IMG/VR virus record: IMGVR_UViG_3300020182_002225
Span: 1-42,865 of that record
Direction: 5' to 3' (one strand)
From: a virus
Length of the DNA stretch: 42,865 nucleotides
Of the stretch, positions 28,601 through 37,400 are shown piece after piece; the first letter of the stretch is position 1, and each line of letters opens with the position of its first letter. The notes below the pieces were generated by a model, which searched no databases, was not told the origin of the DNA, and worked only from the letters and a program-made list of their open reading frames with translations. Both the position numbers and the translations under genes were made by a program.

Positions 28601-30077
28601 TATTATCATCTTCCAAGAAGATACTACCGTCTGTTCCTATCGCACTTACATTTGAGTGATGGCCGGTTACGTCATCCATTTCAAAGAACCTGGAATTTCC
28701 TGCAAATGTGGTATTAACTGCTTTTGATTTTGCAATAATATTTGAGCCAAGTGTTAGTGGATATATATTATAATCTTGTGCATTTATCATTCTATCTTGT
28801 GAATAATATGCGCGTGGTGCAATTTGTCTCACACTCTCAAATGTCTCAGCCGAAAAGTTTTCGCTAAAGTCTCTGGTAGTTGACATTGTTAAAGTTAAAT
28901 TATATGGTCGGTCATCAGCACCAATATAAGGCACGATGATTGTGACGTTATCTATATCATTTGCATTAACCGAGAAATTTTGATTTTCTACTTGTCTAAA
29001 CCATACTCTATAATTACCATATGCTGCATTACCAAACACACCATCGGGAAAATTAACTTTTATGCTGTTGTCAACATTCGTAGTAATACTAGCAATTTCA
29101 CCTGATCCATTTTTAATAGTATTATATATCGCAGATTCTTTACTTTGATTGTCAATCAACGAAACAGTTGAAAAATATCTTCCATTGCTATCTACTTTCT
29201 GTAACCAAACATCACTATTTGATATATTAATATTATTAATATTTTTTATTACATTTGACAATTTAACATTGTATGTGAAATCTTGGAATTTTAATTCTCC
29301 TGCCTTACTATATACAAAAAATCCAGTTCTGTCACTTGCTGGTCCTAAATTATCGTTGCGATTGACAATTGTAAAATTACTCGATGCCATAGGTTCTGAT
29401 TCTACAATTGAATCATCAATTATTTCTACCTTAGTAGTTTCAAATAAACGGGTTGCACCCGAAACATTTGATGTGAAAGGATATGAGACTGATTTGCCAT
29501 TAGGATTTTCATTGACTTCGTATATATTATTTTCTATACCGAGTATATCAATTTTTGCAATAGGATCTAAAATCTTAGAATTTTTAGATAGTGCAGAATC
29601 CAAAACTGTAATGAATTTTTCATACCAGTCTGTGTCATTTGCATCATTCCAATTAATAGTGGTATTAGAAAGTGAATCTCCAGCATTATCAAATACATCT
29701 TGATTCGTAGTGACGCTTGTAATTTTCATAAAACCACGTGCATTGATCGGTCGTGTTTTTAAGTAGCCAAGATTCTTGGCCATTCTCAGTACAGATTCTT
29801 TACGCTCTGCCGTATCCAAGAAATTTTCTCTTGTATTCATATCAAGTCTGAAAGCCAATGAGTGTCCTAAATATGCAACCAAATCTAAGATTGCAATAAA
29901 TTCTGAACTTGCTATAAAATCATTAAATTTTGAAGGATATGTTGTTTTAACGTAAGAAAGTAATGCTTCTCTAATAGTGTCAAAATCATATGCTTTCAAA
30001 CTAATATTACTGTATGCAGTGTAAACCGCACTCCAACTTTCACTAGCGAATAAGTTATCAACTCTTTCTTGGCCCAT
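25683..30077 (-). CDS. gp6: Baseplate wedge protein gp6, enlarged
   Basis: A 1464-residue protein, against about 660 for T4 gp6. Seen: the N-terminus (FDTIREALLSYVKTTYPSKF, EFIAILDLVAYLGHSLAFRL, ERKESVLRMAKNLGYLKTRP) is the typical start of marine gp6 / baseplate J-like proteins. The C-terminus (KIMQGIEPKASISDHISYIP, then FDIDNWDFGETFYFSELAAY) is the typical gp6 end. Between them lies an additional Ser/Thr/Asp-rich beta segment at about residues 790-1090. Known: gp6 rings join the wedges of the baseplate around the hub. It starts one base after the gp25 stop, with GAGA about 6 bases upstream of ATG, so the pair is translationally coupled. Confidence 0.88.
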   Translation of the reverse strand: MGQERVDNLFASESWSAVYTAYSNISLKAYDFDTIREALLSYVKTTYPSKFNDFIASSEFIAILDLVAYLGHSLAFRLDMNTRENFLDTAERKESVLRMAKNLGYLKTRPINARGFMKITSVTTNQDVFDNAGDSLSNTTINWNDANDTDWYEKFITVLDSALSKNSKILDPIAKIDILGIENNIYEVNENPNGKSVSYPFTSNVSGATRLFETTKVEIIDDSIVESEPMASSNFTIVNRNDNLGPASDRTGFFVYSKAGELKFQDFTYNVKLSNVIKNINNINISNSDVWLQKVDSNGRYFSTVSLIDNQSKESAIYNTIKNGSGEIASITTNVDNSIKVNFPDGVFGNAAYGNYRVWFRQVENQNFSVNANDIDNVTIIVPYIGADDRPYNLTLTMSTTRDFSENFSAETFESVRQIAPRAYYSQDRMINAQDYNIYPLTLGSNIIAKSKAVNTTFAGNSRFFEMDDVTGHHSNVSAIGTDGSIFLEDDNITMSLSFNRENNQIDNFIRNKITEVIKHPSLINLYYCENMYNPNSVITDPNLNFNTRSTNKSIIDVSSSVNYNTTYIYPGDHILVNSGNENTKTWTTVSNIESSVAGSAMDSYFIEYLIPENSGEIDRIVRGYRTRLEDSEINNIKINKIEDLSVQTFTLMYESGTTTNVWGWRLHDELVDPPLVEGTDVFITFTYVPGIRENEAAYTARFTGKKIVFDSTKQIKFHYNNNKFVVNNETNLAERDRLFLKYYSTTKNLEDTYEETQTIHVGTGDIINIVETDDTATFDIKWKDTPGAVITNTFVDTNDCLEVVENLHTLISPGGSSYDITPDESTTIGISPTYTVAYTVDNLSSKLSTESFNDDISINSIDPNSPVVSAGASVVSFGVASISNSAASNTASTVYSSTYTDSQLVLDGFKGEVSDTYFNIAANNGNFAWVDESELPTGKTRYNATNSDFGVQTEFFTQFDGSNTYQFIFDDMSSTGFSIQNENNDGLDPDSPDLDIYWKQYAFAEINFTAPNVAPDNFTLQDSDGIDIDLKHCEIITTDIDTYKILFWTVDPTNGGTDNTITVNNIGGTSTLSEFKVQLTRMVRCIKTDRVSSYADAETYIVDKYITPAGYVDYSKVKLSSTDITRNPHGMLEVLSNQDVYSEAADDLGDISVVNFSHIVLETYTDQNNNILYERISDTVIAYNESQNDRIPPTASLRFFISGVDVTLNDGIWQEKTANGWEILPTDRYQLVDPDNKDKIIYNGVTYRILKGRSYVEDKFMTFRWDHYADIDKRIDPGTSNIIDLYILSSDYVRRVNTWINGGFSDIIPSEPTNYELKKIMQGIEPKASISDHISYIPVKFKYLFGSFAAAENQAVFKVVKKSGTSYSDSEIKTAVANAVNTFFDIDNWDFGETFYFSELAAYVHRTLPNYVSSIIITPKYQTGEFSNLLSISSEPTEIFLSLTSSADVKIISSIVAAELLGE

Positions 30078-30078
30078 G

Positions 30079-30450
30079 TTATTCTCTTTCTAAATTCAAT
30101 GTTAGTTCAACTTTTTCGTTTGTAGGTATTATTGAAACCGATAGTTGAATATCAATAGTATGATTGGTATCTGTTATATTTAAAACTTCAAGACGCACAC
30201 GTGGATCACCATCTATTATATAATTTATATCTTTTCTGATTAAATCTTTCAACTCAGGTGTAAGTGGTTCAAATATTAAATCATGTATTATGCTACCGTA
30301 AGTAGGCATCATTATACGTTCACCTTTGCGTGTCATAAGATTATTCATCAAATCTTCAATAATCAAATCCTTACCGTAAAGATTATGATTTATTGCGTTT
30401 TTGTTCTTGGTACTAAATCCTGAAAATCTAATCTGCATCATGTCTCTCAT
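30079..30450 (-). CDS. gp25: Baseplate wedge protein gp25
   Basis: A 123-residue protein. Seen: IEDLMNNLMTRKGERIMMPT, then YGSIIHDLIFEPLTPELKDL and DPRVRLEVLNI, the core of the GPW/gp25 family, in which the conserved 'G-E-R...P-x-[YF]-G' segment is diagnostic. Known: gp25 is part of the inner baseplate wedge and touches the sheath-initiation region. Three ATGs lie close together (residues 1, 4 and 5); a GAGAG inside the first codons could serve the later ones, so the start is uncertain by a few residues. It follows a TGATAAATA late element by about 22 bases and is coupled to gp6. Confidence 0.9.
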   Translation of the reverse strand: MRDMMQIRFSGFSTKNKNAINHNLYGKDLIIEDLMNNLMTRKGERIMMPTYGSIIHDLIFEPLTPELKDLIRKDINYIIDGDPRVRLEVLNITDTNHTIDIQLSVSIIPTNEKVELTLNLERE

Positions 30451-30471
30451 TCTTAAACTTTTTATTAAGAG

Positions 30472-30480
30472 TATTTATCA
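30472..30480 (-). promoter_or_regulatory. Late promoter element (TGATAAATA)
   Basis: Minus-strand TGATAAATA lies about 22 bases before the gp25 start. The 19 bases from here, TGATAAATACTCTTAATAA, match those before the gp48-like gene except for one base (C for G), though the genes are 10 kb apart. Confidence 0.75.
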
Positions 30481-30512
30481 TCGTATTAACTTCGTACATT
30501 TGAAAATACCAC

Positions 30513-30541
30513 TTGACAATCGTATATTTTTGATGTATTAT
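30513..30541 (+). promoter_or_regulatory. Sigma70-type promoter of the clpP unit
   Basis: TTGACA (30513-30518), 17 bases, then TATTAT (30536-30541) on the plus strand. The predicted start of transcription is near 30548, so the ATG at 30546 would not be in the message; this decides the downstream start at 30564. It diverges from the gp25 late element about 33 bases away. Confidence 0.82.
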
Positions 30542-30563
30542 AGATATGTTGGGAGTAAAAACT

Positions 30564-30767
30564 ATGGATGATGATCCAAAGATAATAAAACTAGAACCTT
30601 TTCAGAAAAGTAATGGAGTATTGTCAATGCAAATGATAACTACAGTAGAAATGTTTCAGTTAGAAATAAATGAACTTCAGAAAAATTTGTATGCTGCATA
30701 TGACCGAATTACCGAACTGAAAGAAGAAATACGAAAACTTGAATCTTCAAAAACAAATAAGGAATAA
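30564..30767 (+). CDS. Small coiled-coil protein ahead of ClpP
   Basis: A 67-residue protein starting MDDDPKIIKLEPFQKSNGVL, preceded by GGGAG at 30551-30555 (8 bases before ATG). The frame also has an ATG at 30546, but this lies at the predicted transcript start and lacks a ribosome site. The C-terminal half is a probable helix or coiled coil (FQLEINELQKNLYAAYDRIT followed by ELKEEIRKLE). It ends 3 bases before clpP, so the two are co-translated. No known family; an adaptor or regulator for ClpP is possible but unsupported. Confidence 0.7.
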   Translation: MDDDPKIIKLEPFQKSNGVLSMQMITTVEMFQLEINELQKNLYAAYDRITELKEEIRKLESSKTNKE

Positions 30768-30770
30768 TTA

Positions 30771-31370
30771 ATGCCAACTCTAGTACCAATGGTTGTAGAC
30801 CAATCTGCTAATGGTGAACGAAGTTATGATATCTTCTCTCGGCTTCTTAAAGAACGTGTTATATTTTTAACTGGTGAAGTCAATGACTACCAAGCAGATT
30901 TACTATGTGCACAATTTCTATTTTTAGAAAGTGAAAATCCAGAAAAAGATATCCATTTTTATATTAACTCTCCGGGTGGCGCAGTAACCGCTGGTATGGC
31001 AATATATGATACTATGCAATTTATTAAGCCAGATGTCAGTACGACTGTAATGGGACAAGCATGTTCTATGGGATCACTATTGGCAACTGCTGGTGCAGCA
31101 GGAAAACGATATATTTTACCAAATGCCAGGCATATGATTCATCAGCCAAGCGGTGGTGCTGGCGGTCAAGCAACTGATATGGAAATTCAAGTTAAAGAAA
31201 TCTTAAAGATGAAAAGGTCACTAACAGAAATTTATGTTAAACATAATAGTGCTAACAAAACACTAGATGATATGCTTGCAGCAATGGAACGTGACAACTT
31301 TATGAATCCAACTGAAGCTCTTAACTTTGGCTTAGTAGATGAAGTTATTACGCATCGTCCTGAACTTTAA
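30771..31370 (+). CDS. clpP: ATP-dependent Clp protease proteolytic subunit
   Basis: A 199-residue protein, close to the length of mature bacterial ClpP. Seen: the catalytic triad in order is Ser99 ([10 protein letters not shown]), His124 ([14 protein letters not shown]) and Asp175 (MERDNFM). [20 protein letters not shown] forms the oxyanion-hole strand. The C-terminal [11 protein letters not shown] is the family signature. The N-terminal loop ([15 protein letters not shown]) that contacts ClpX/ClpA is kept, so it could form mixed or competing tetradecamers with host ATPases. No ATPase gene is nearby. It is read from a sigma70-type promoter with the preceding small gene, apart from the surrounding late genes. 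Known: ClpP occurs in various phages, as a prohead-type or host-proteostasis enzyme. The stop region overlaps the convergent lysozyme-like gene by 4 bases. Confidence 0.95.
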   Translation: MPTLVPMVVDQSANGERSYDIFSRLLKERVIFLTGEVNDYQADLLCAQFLFLESENPEKDIHFYINSPGGAVTAGMAIYDTMQFIKPDVSTTVMGQACSMGSLLATAGAAGKRYILPNARHMIHQPSGGAGGQATDMEIQVKEILKMKRSLTEIYVKHNSANKTLDDMLAAMERDNFMNPTEALNFGLVDEVITHRPEL

Positions 31371-32008
31371 CTAAATCCAGGCACATAACTCCACATTTTG
31401 GCAGTTTCAATTCTTAAAGCGGCAAGTCGGTCATCGACTCTGCCGTTTTCTCTTTTTATACTTGTTTGTATTTCATCAGTAATATCATACCATTGTCTGT
31501 TGTTAATGAGTTTAATGATAGGACTATTTTCTATCTCACTTACACCTTCATAATAAAAATAATGAATGAGTGCATCATATTGTGGCTGACCTAATGGTTC
31601 ATGAACAAATTTTTCTAAAACATTACCAATTGCTCTTAATTGTTTCTCAAGTATTAGTTGTGCTGATGCAATTGTTATCTTTGCAGTTTCAATTGAAATA
31701 CGTTGAGAAGCAACAGTTATATAACCATATTTAATCTCAACATCTGGAATTTCATAGTTATAGCCTATAATATTTCTGCCATTTATTGTCAGTGACGGAA
31801 TAGTATCCTTTATAATACTATTTTTACTCAAATTAGAAAAAACCAATTGATTTACTGGAAAGGATATTACATTAGTGTAGGATAGGGTATATGTTGGCAT
31901 TGAATTAACGTCATATCCTGTTCCTAAATATGTACCGTATGGAGTAATAACATGCAATGGCAACTGTATATAATTTAAAAGTGATCCTTTTTTCTTATCA
32001 TAAATCAT
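31367..32008 (-). CDS. Tail protein with lysozyme (GH24)-like C-terminal lobe
   Basis: A 213-residue protein from the ATG at 32008, which has AGGAG 9 bases upstream and follows the gp5 TAA by one base; a longer frame to 32053 would overlap gp5 and lacks support. Seen: the N-terminal half is a beta-rich domain ([20 protein letters not shown]). The C-terminal half, from about residue 130, reads [20 protein letters not shown], then [20 protein letters not shown] and [15 protein letters not shown]. This follows the C-terminal lobe of phage T4-type lysozymes ('QFDALVSFAFNVG...ST-x-L...LN...RRxxE'). The catalytic Glu segment of the N-terminal lobe is not seen, so it is probably not an active lysozyme. 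Known: in T4 the lysozyme domain lies inside gp5; here it follows gp5 as a separate gene. Confidence 0.65.
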   Translation of the reverse strand: MIYDKKKGSLLNYIQLPLHVITPYGTYLGTGYDVNSMPTYTLSYTNVISFPVNQLVFSNLSKNSIIKDTIPSLTINGRNIIGYNYEIPDVEIKYGYITVASQRISIETAKITIASAQLILEKQLRAIGNVLEKFVHEPLGQPQYDALIHYFYYEGVSEIENSPIIKLINNRQWYDITDEIQTSIKRENGRVDDRLAALRIETAKMWSYVPGFS

Positions 32009-32009
32009 T

Positions 32010-34322
32010 TTATGCTCTCCTAGTAGGAGGCGAATATTTCCAACCGCCTTCATCTCTTGCCTGTTTCAGCCAACCAGGCGCACTTCTCCAACTATGTGTC
32101 TTGCCCCACATACCCTGATCATTTCTATATGTTGCGATATCAACATGTACGCCAACACCACCCATATATCCCTCTCCTGCACCTACCGCATTTGCTCCAG
32201 CAAGAAAACATTCTCTTGCAAATTTTTTCATAATTCCAGTATCTCTTCGCACTGATAATTTTCCACTTTCTTTGTCAGCCGATGATTTATATAACCAAAC
32301 ATCTGCAGCAAATCCATTATCGTGACCTGTGCCGCCAGTTCTTCTAGTACCTCTACCCTCCTGATCTTGACCACCAGAAAATATAACTAATTCAACCCCT
32401 GTTGCTTTTGCTGCTGTTTCTAGTATAGAAAATAGTTTTGGTTGAATTGGTTTATTTCGTATCTGCCCAGAGAAGTTAGCCGAGTAAGTTACTGTTCCTG
32501 TACCACCAGCCACTTGTTCCTCTATACTTTGATCATTAATTTGTTGTTGTTCGGCTGTAGAATCTGCAGAATTTGCGCCTGCACTATTTAAATTAGGCTT
32601 CGTAGCAGGTATTTGTCCGCCATTTGCACTTCCAGTTGCACCTGAACCCGAACTTGTATTAGCAGGAGCAGGTTTTCTACGCATCATTGGTTCATGCGAT
32701 ACCATAGTTGACATGATACTTTCATCTATTTTAGAACTTTCTAGGTTTTGTATATCATTGTGTGACACTGTACTAAGTCCAGGTGATTTTGCTGCTTGTG
32801 GTCCATTCAAATGTAGAATACCTCCCGTCGAAACATACATATTACTTCCTACTTTTATATGATTACTGCCAGCACTATCATAAAACTGCGAACCTTCACT
32901 TTTTATATGTGTTTGATTTCCACTGTTAACAGCAAAATTATTACCAGATTTTATGTTTATTTTTTCGCCTGATTCTATATTAATATTTTGGTCTGCGCGT
33001 AAGTTGAAATCCTTTTCCGTGCGCATACTTAATGATCCTTGTGCATATATCATTACTTCGCCAGACGGTCCAATTTCTATAAATCCTGACCCCGTACTAT
33101 TAACCATATAGATTAAATCATTTGTTCCATCTAATATAATACTTGCACCTGAACCTGTTTGTAATCTTATTTGATTAGGATGAATAAATCCATCATCATC
33201 AACACTGCCATCATCCATAGTAAGTGCGGTTGAACCGGGAGTTTTAATACCATATACAGTATTAGGTTTTGGGTTATCATAATTTGCATTTCTCAAAGGC
33301 GAAGCAGTTGTTTGTCCTCTAACACTATCGGAATAAATTCCTTGAGCCGCAAGATTTATATTTCTAGGATGATTTTCTGGTATTTGATCAAAAGTTCGGG
33401 TATCAGAATTTACATCATTATTTGCAGAATTTGCCTGATTTCTACCTGTTTTCACTTCGTCTTCCGGTTTTTCACCTCCTGGAATAACGGGTATTTGTCC
33501 TGAACCCTTACTATCACTAGTCGAACTAATACTTGATCTTTTATTTACCTCTGCCGCCACCTGTTCTGCACCTTTACTATTACTAGTCGAACTGGTACTA
33601 GATGGCGATTTTGTTTCTATTCCTGCTATTGGTCCTTGTGCATAGGCAAGATCATTATAGTATGCTTCTGATTTAACAACTTCTTCAGTAACTGGAACAA
33701 CAGAAACTTGATTTGCGCCTTTACTATCACTTGTTGAACTATTGGAAGATAATCCACTGTCATTTTTATCGGTAGCAACATCCCATGTACGTTGATCCAT
33801 ACTAACATTTTCAGGTGCGTTATCATCATATGATATAACATCACGTTGTGCGGCAGTGAGTTCCGTGGGATTAATTTTTCCACTAGGCTTGTCTTTAAAA
33901 ACGCCCTCGCCTTGTCCAGTTCCATCTACTTTTGCTTGTCCCGATGTACCACCTGCTGCAATATCAGGTACTTCTTGTGCCACCGCAAACCAGTATCCTT
34001 CACTTAATTCTCCATTATCAGCAAAGAATACTAGAATCGTAACTCCTATACTTGGAGGTACTGCATGGAATCCATAACTACCAGATGAATTAGAACCGCC
34101 AAATGGAGATGCATATTGAAAAAACACAGGTCTTTCTTTATTTCCACCCAATTTAGGAACATAAGCAGCAATTCTACCTCTGCCTTCCGGATCTGGCTTT
34201 CCTGCAACGGTTATTGCATGGTATATACCGCTTTGAATATTATTCATCACGGGACTTAAATTAGAAAGATTGTCCTTCTTTAAAGCACCTGATAAATCGT
34301 TTTTGTTGTCATCGCTATACAT
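32010..34322 (-). CDS. gp5: Baseplate hub/spike protein gp5 with C-terminal M15-like peptidase domain
   Basis: A 770-residue protein. Seen: residues about 30-118 are the gp5/VgrG OB-fold (GKPDPEGRGRIAAYVPKLGG, SIGVTILVFFADNGELSEGY). Next is a low-complexity linker with three SSTS-x-SKG repeats (about residues 190-275). Residues about 390-530 give beta-helix-type repeats (GEVMIYAQG, NLRADQNINIESGEKINIKS), then a Ser/Gly/Gln linker. The C-terminal domain has GTGHDNGFAADVWLY (H667, D674) and GVGVHVDIA (H726, D728), matching the His-Asp-His zinc ligands of M15-type peptidases. Known: T4 gp5 has a lysozyme domain between OB-fold and helix; this one lacks it. It probably pierces the cell wall on injection. 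The ATG has GAAGAG about 6 bases upstream. Confidence 0.88.
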   Translation of the reverse strand: MYSDDNKNDLSGALKKDNLSNLSPVMNNIQSGIYHAITVAGKPDPEGRGRIAAYVPKLGGNKERPVFFQYASPFGGSNSSGSYGFHAVPPSIGVTILVFFADNGELSEGYWFAVAQEVPDIAAGGTSGQAKVDGTGQGEGVFKDKPSGKINPTELTAAQRDVISYDDNAPENVSMDQRTWDVATDKNDSGLSSNSSTSDSKGANQVSVVPVTEEVVKSEAYYNDLAYAQGPIAGIETKSPSSTSSTSNSKGAEQVAAEVNKRSSISSTSDSKGSGQIPVIPGGEKPEDEVKTGRNQANSANNDVNSDTRTFDQIPENHPRNINLAAQGIYSDSVRGQTTASPLRNANYDNPKPNTVYGIKTPGSTALTMDDGSVDDDGFIHPNQIRLQTGSGASIILDGTNDLIYMVNSTGSGFIEIGPSGEVMIYAQGSLSMRTEKDFNLRADQNINIESGEKINIKSGNNFAVNSGNQTHIKSEGSQFYDSAGSNHIKVGSNMYVSTGGILHLNGPQAAKSPGLSTVSHNDIQNLESSKIDESIMSTMVSHEPMMRRKPAPANTSSGSGATGSANGGQIPATKPNLNSAGANSADSTAEQQQINDQSIEEQVAGGTGTVTYSANFSGQIRNKPIQPKLFSILETAAKATGVELVIFSGGQDQEGRGTRRTGGTGHDNGFAADVWLYKSSADKESGKLSVRRDTGIMKKFARECFLAGANAVGAGEGYMGGVGVHVDIATYRNDQGMWGKTHSWRSAPGWLKQARDEGGWKYSPPTRRA
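33504..33745 (-). repeat. SSTS-x-SKG linker repeats in gp5
   Basis: Three diverged copies of a 25-30 base unit (plus strand CCTTTACTATCACTAGTCGAACT and variants, at about 33504, 33571 and 33717) encode SSISSTSDSKG, SSTSSTSNSKG and LSSNSSTSDSKG in the linker between OB-fold and beta-helix. Confidence 0.75.
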
Positions 34323-34324
34323 TT

Positions 34325-34402
34325 TTACTCTTCGCCTTCAATAATTATAAACGGGTTAATACGAATTCTCATTTTCGTCTTTGTGTTTTTATTTTCTAAC
34401 AT
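34325..34402 (-). CDS. Possible 25-residue peptide ahead of gp5
   Basis: On the minus strand an ATG at 34402 opens 25 codons ending MRIRINPFIIIEGEE, with the TAA two bases before the gp5 ATG. The last codons (GGCGAAGAG) also serve as the gp5 ribosome site, an arrangement seen with coupling peptides. There is a weak upstream site (GTTAGAAAGTAAAATAA). It may only be a leader, and the gap would otherwise be about 137 bases of non-coding DNA. Confidence 0.3.
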   Translation of the reverse strand: MLENKNTKTKMRIRINPFIIIEGEE

Positions 34403-34423
34403 TTATTTTACTTTCTAACATTT
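34393..34423. repeat. 12-base direct repeat in the gap before gp5
   Basis: TTTCTAACATTT occurs at 34393-34404 and again at 34412-34423. On the minus strand each copy carries an ATGTTAGAAA start-like sequence; only the second in transcription order leads to a 25-codon frame, the first stops after 10 codons. Confidence 0.55.
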
Positions 34424-34459
34424 GATGTCATACCTTATATAATAAAGAAATATTACTTA

Positions 34460-37400
34460 TTATTCCGCTTTTATCCAGCGGAATCCATTCCAATCTGATC
34501 CGAATGTTTTATTATAATAATCAATCATAGTTTTTGATGCCGTATTGGTTACGAGATCGCTTTCAATTAAACTTTTTTCAAGCGCAGAGCCTGCATATAT
34601 TTTCTGGTTTCCTACCATACTAAAAAATCTAGAATCTTTATAGACACGGGTGGGAGACTCTGCAAGTGGCTGTGTTGGATCAGTGATTATAAATTCTTTC
34701 CATGTCTCGTAATCAGTCGCACTCTGAGTCCTAGTCCCAATTAAGGGATAACTATCAGCAATTTTTTGTTTTGTGCTTTCTAGAAACTGTCTTGTAAGAA
34801 TAGTTGTTGACGATGTATCTACAACATCTCCTTCTAATACATTTGGCGAAAAGGGTATATTATATACAGATGCAAGATCAGTATTAGTAAATCCGGTAAC
34901 CACAGTAACTGAATCACCATTCGGCGTAACTGCTTTTGTAATTGTCATACCATCACTAGTAAACAGATTCTTCATTACTGCATTTGCAGATTCATACTGT
35001 GCAAGATGTTCCTCTGTAAAATCTTCCACTGGTATGTCAGTAATTGCATTAATAGGTAAAACATAACCAGCCGATGGACTGGTAGGCATAGACTCTGAGT
35101 CTAGATCAACCACAATTGATCCATCTGGATTAACTCTTATTCTTTCAGCAGTAAACTCATTTGGTGAATATGAAAGAGAAGCAACATCATTTTGCGCCCC
35201 ATACCTTGTATCTACTAGAACCTGCGCCTCTGTATCATTCCAACTCCATTCACTGTCACCGCCTGATAATCTGTCATTGTATACTCTAATTGATTTGTCC
35301 AATTCATTATTAATTTTAAGTAGTTTCGCCTCATTCCGAATGGGATCCAATTGTGCAACTTCATCAATTTCATCATATGCATCACTCAAATTATTATAAT
35401 GTCTTTTTTCATCCACTGACAAATCATTGTAACTGCCACCTACTTCTGCAATCATCTGGGTTTGTGCGTCTTGTATTCTCGCTTGCATTATTGCTTCTCT
35501 AGGTGTTTTCATTGGAGTATTGATAATTTTTTCTGCGGTCACGGGCGGATCGGCAGGAAGTGTTGACACAGTGTACGGATTATCTATTTCGTTTAATAGT
35601 TTTACTTGATCAGGAGGAAGCGTATCTAAATATTTTCTTACCTTTATTCCATTACGAGTGTCTGCTACCTCTTTATATCCATCAACTACATCATCTGGTA
35701 AATCCAGAGATTCTAATTGTTCTATATTATAATCAACTACGGGAGGTCTAGGATCAGTATATACTTCAGTAGATTCTATTGGTAATAAGCCTCCTAACAT
35801 TAAATTAGAAGTTTCTATACGAAGTGAAGATGGTATATCGGCATTGGGAGACATATCAACCGTTGGAGTCATTAAAGTTTTAGTTGGTGTTTCGATTAAT
35901 TCATCGACACTTAAAGAATTCATACCTTCAATTGTCTGTATTTCAGTCATAATATTTGAAACGTCAACGTCACTAATATTATTAGGTGGTATTACTTCAG
36001 TTGTATTATCTGCATATACTTTTGTGTTTAAAAATGCCACTAATTCAGGTGAAACTATTTCTCCATTATCTACTTGTTGTTGTAAAAAATCACTTGCATC
36101 TTCTGTGTTTCCATATTTATTTCTTATATCATTCTTAATTTTTTCAACTGCCGTGGCCGCTTCTGGTGATCCAAATGCTGCAGCCATTTCTGCTTCATTC
36201 ATCAGTGCAGCAAGTCTATTCACATCTGATGCATGTGGTGTGGCATATGAGAATATAAAATTATGTGCATCCTTTGCTAAACTTCCATGTATATGTCTGA
36301 AAGAATTTTTGGCAACTGTTCTAGGATCAATAGCACCATCGCGCCCAAGTGCATCAGTTATATCCGAAGGTATTCCTGCAACATCAGCCAAATCCTGAAA
36401 TTCATTGGGTATTGATGCGACTAGATTATTAGCAACACCTGCAAATTCGCCAAGTGTTTCGTCACCAAAGTTTATATTTCTGAAGGCATTTATGGCACTA
36501 CCACCAAATTCACCAAGTGGATCAGAACCGAAGAGTGAATCCCCAAAGGAATTTATACCACTGCCATCAGCACCTGCAAATTCACCAAGTGGATCAGAAC
36601 CGAAGGATGAATCTCCAAAGGGATTTATGCCATTACTGCCGCCGGGTCCATTGCCGGATCCACCAATAACATTATTTCCTCCACCTGTTTCAACACGTTT
36701 AAAATTATCTGGTATAGGCAGGCGTACACAGTTTAATTGTTGAGTGAATTGTCCTTGTGCAAATGTATTAATAACACTCTTTACAGAATACAAAAATATA
36801 TCCAAATTATCAATTTTTATATTATCAAAATCATCTACTCCATCTGCTTTATTAACTACCAACAATAAATAATTTGTTCCGTTGACATTTGTAACGATAG
36901 ATTTATGTGCGTCCGATGTGTTATCCTTGCCAACTATTTGTTTTTTTACATCTTCAGTTATATAAAATTCCATCCAAAAAGGATCACCTTTAATAGTCAT
37001 AGATAGATTTGCCATACTTAAATCACCATTCAATGATTCAAATAATTTACTTCTTGCAAGTTCTATATTTTCCAAGTCAGTAGATTTAAACGTTGATACT
37101 GATTTTTTCCCTCTCATCATTGGTATTATATTATTCATAAAATTAATACTGTTTAATTGCATTGCATCCATTAAGTCGGAAAATTCTGCATCTGTTAATT
37201 TTTTAAAAATATCACCATCTTCTTTTAATTCTTCTGCCAATACAAGTCCTGTAGGATCACCCAATAATTTTGCACGTGTACTTGCATTGTTAGAATTAAA
37301 TCCCGCAAAACGCCCTGCGAGACTTGCTCCAACTTGTTCTGCAATCGTTCTATCGTCCGAACCTATTTTAAGTGTTAAATCACTTATTGATGATGCTGTT

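Noticed and set aside
29149-29703. 184-residue plus-strand open frame
   Set aside because: Antisense shadow of gp6, no motif and no promoter.
30546-30563. Upstream ATG of the small gene before clpP
   Set aside because: It lies at the predicted transcription start of the sigma70 promoter and has no ribosome site; GGGAG fits the ATG at 30564.
31360-31375. Possible bidirectional terminator between clpP and the convergent lysozyme-like gene
   Set aside because: The genes overlap by 4 bases and there is no GC-rich stem or T run; only a TTAA shared by the two stops.
35844-36398. 184-residue plus-strand open frame
   Set aside because: Antisense shadow of the 1803-residue tail gene; Ser/Ala/Val-rich composition reflects the codons of the real gene.
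36441-36631. Repeats considered as CRISPR-like array
   Set aside because: Units are contiguous, in frame and coding, without spacers or cas genes.
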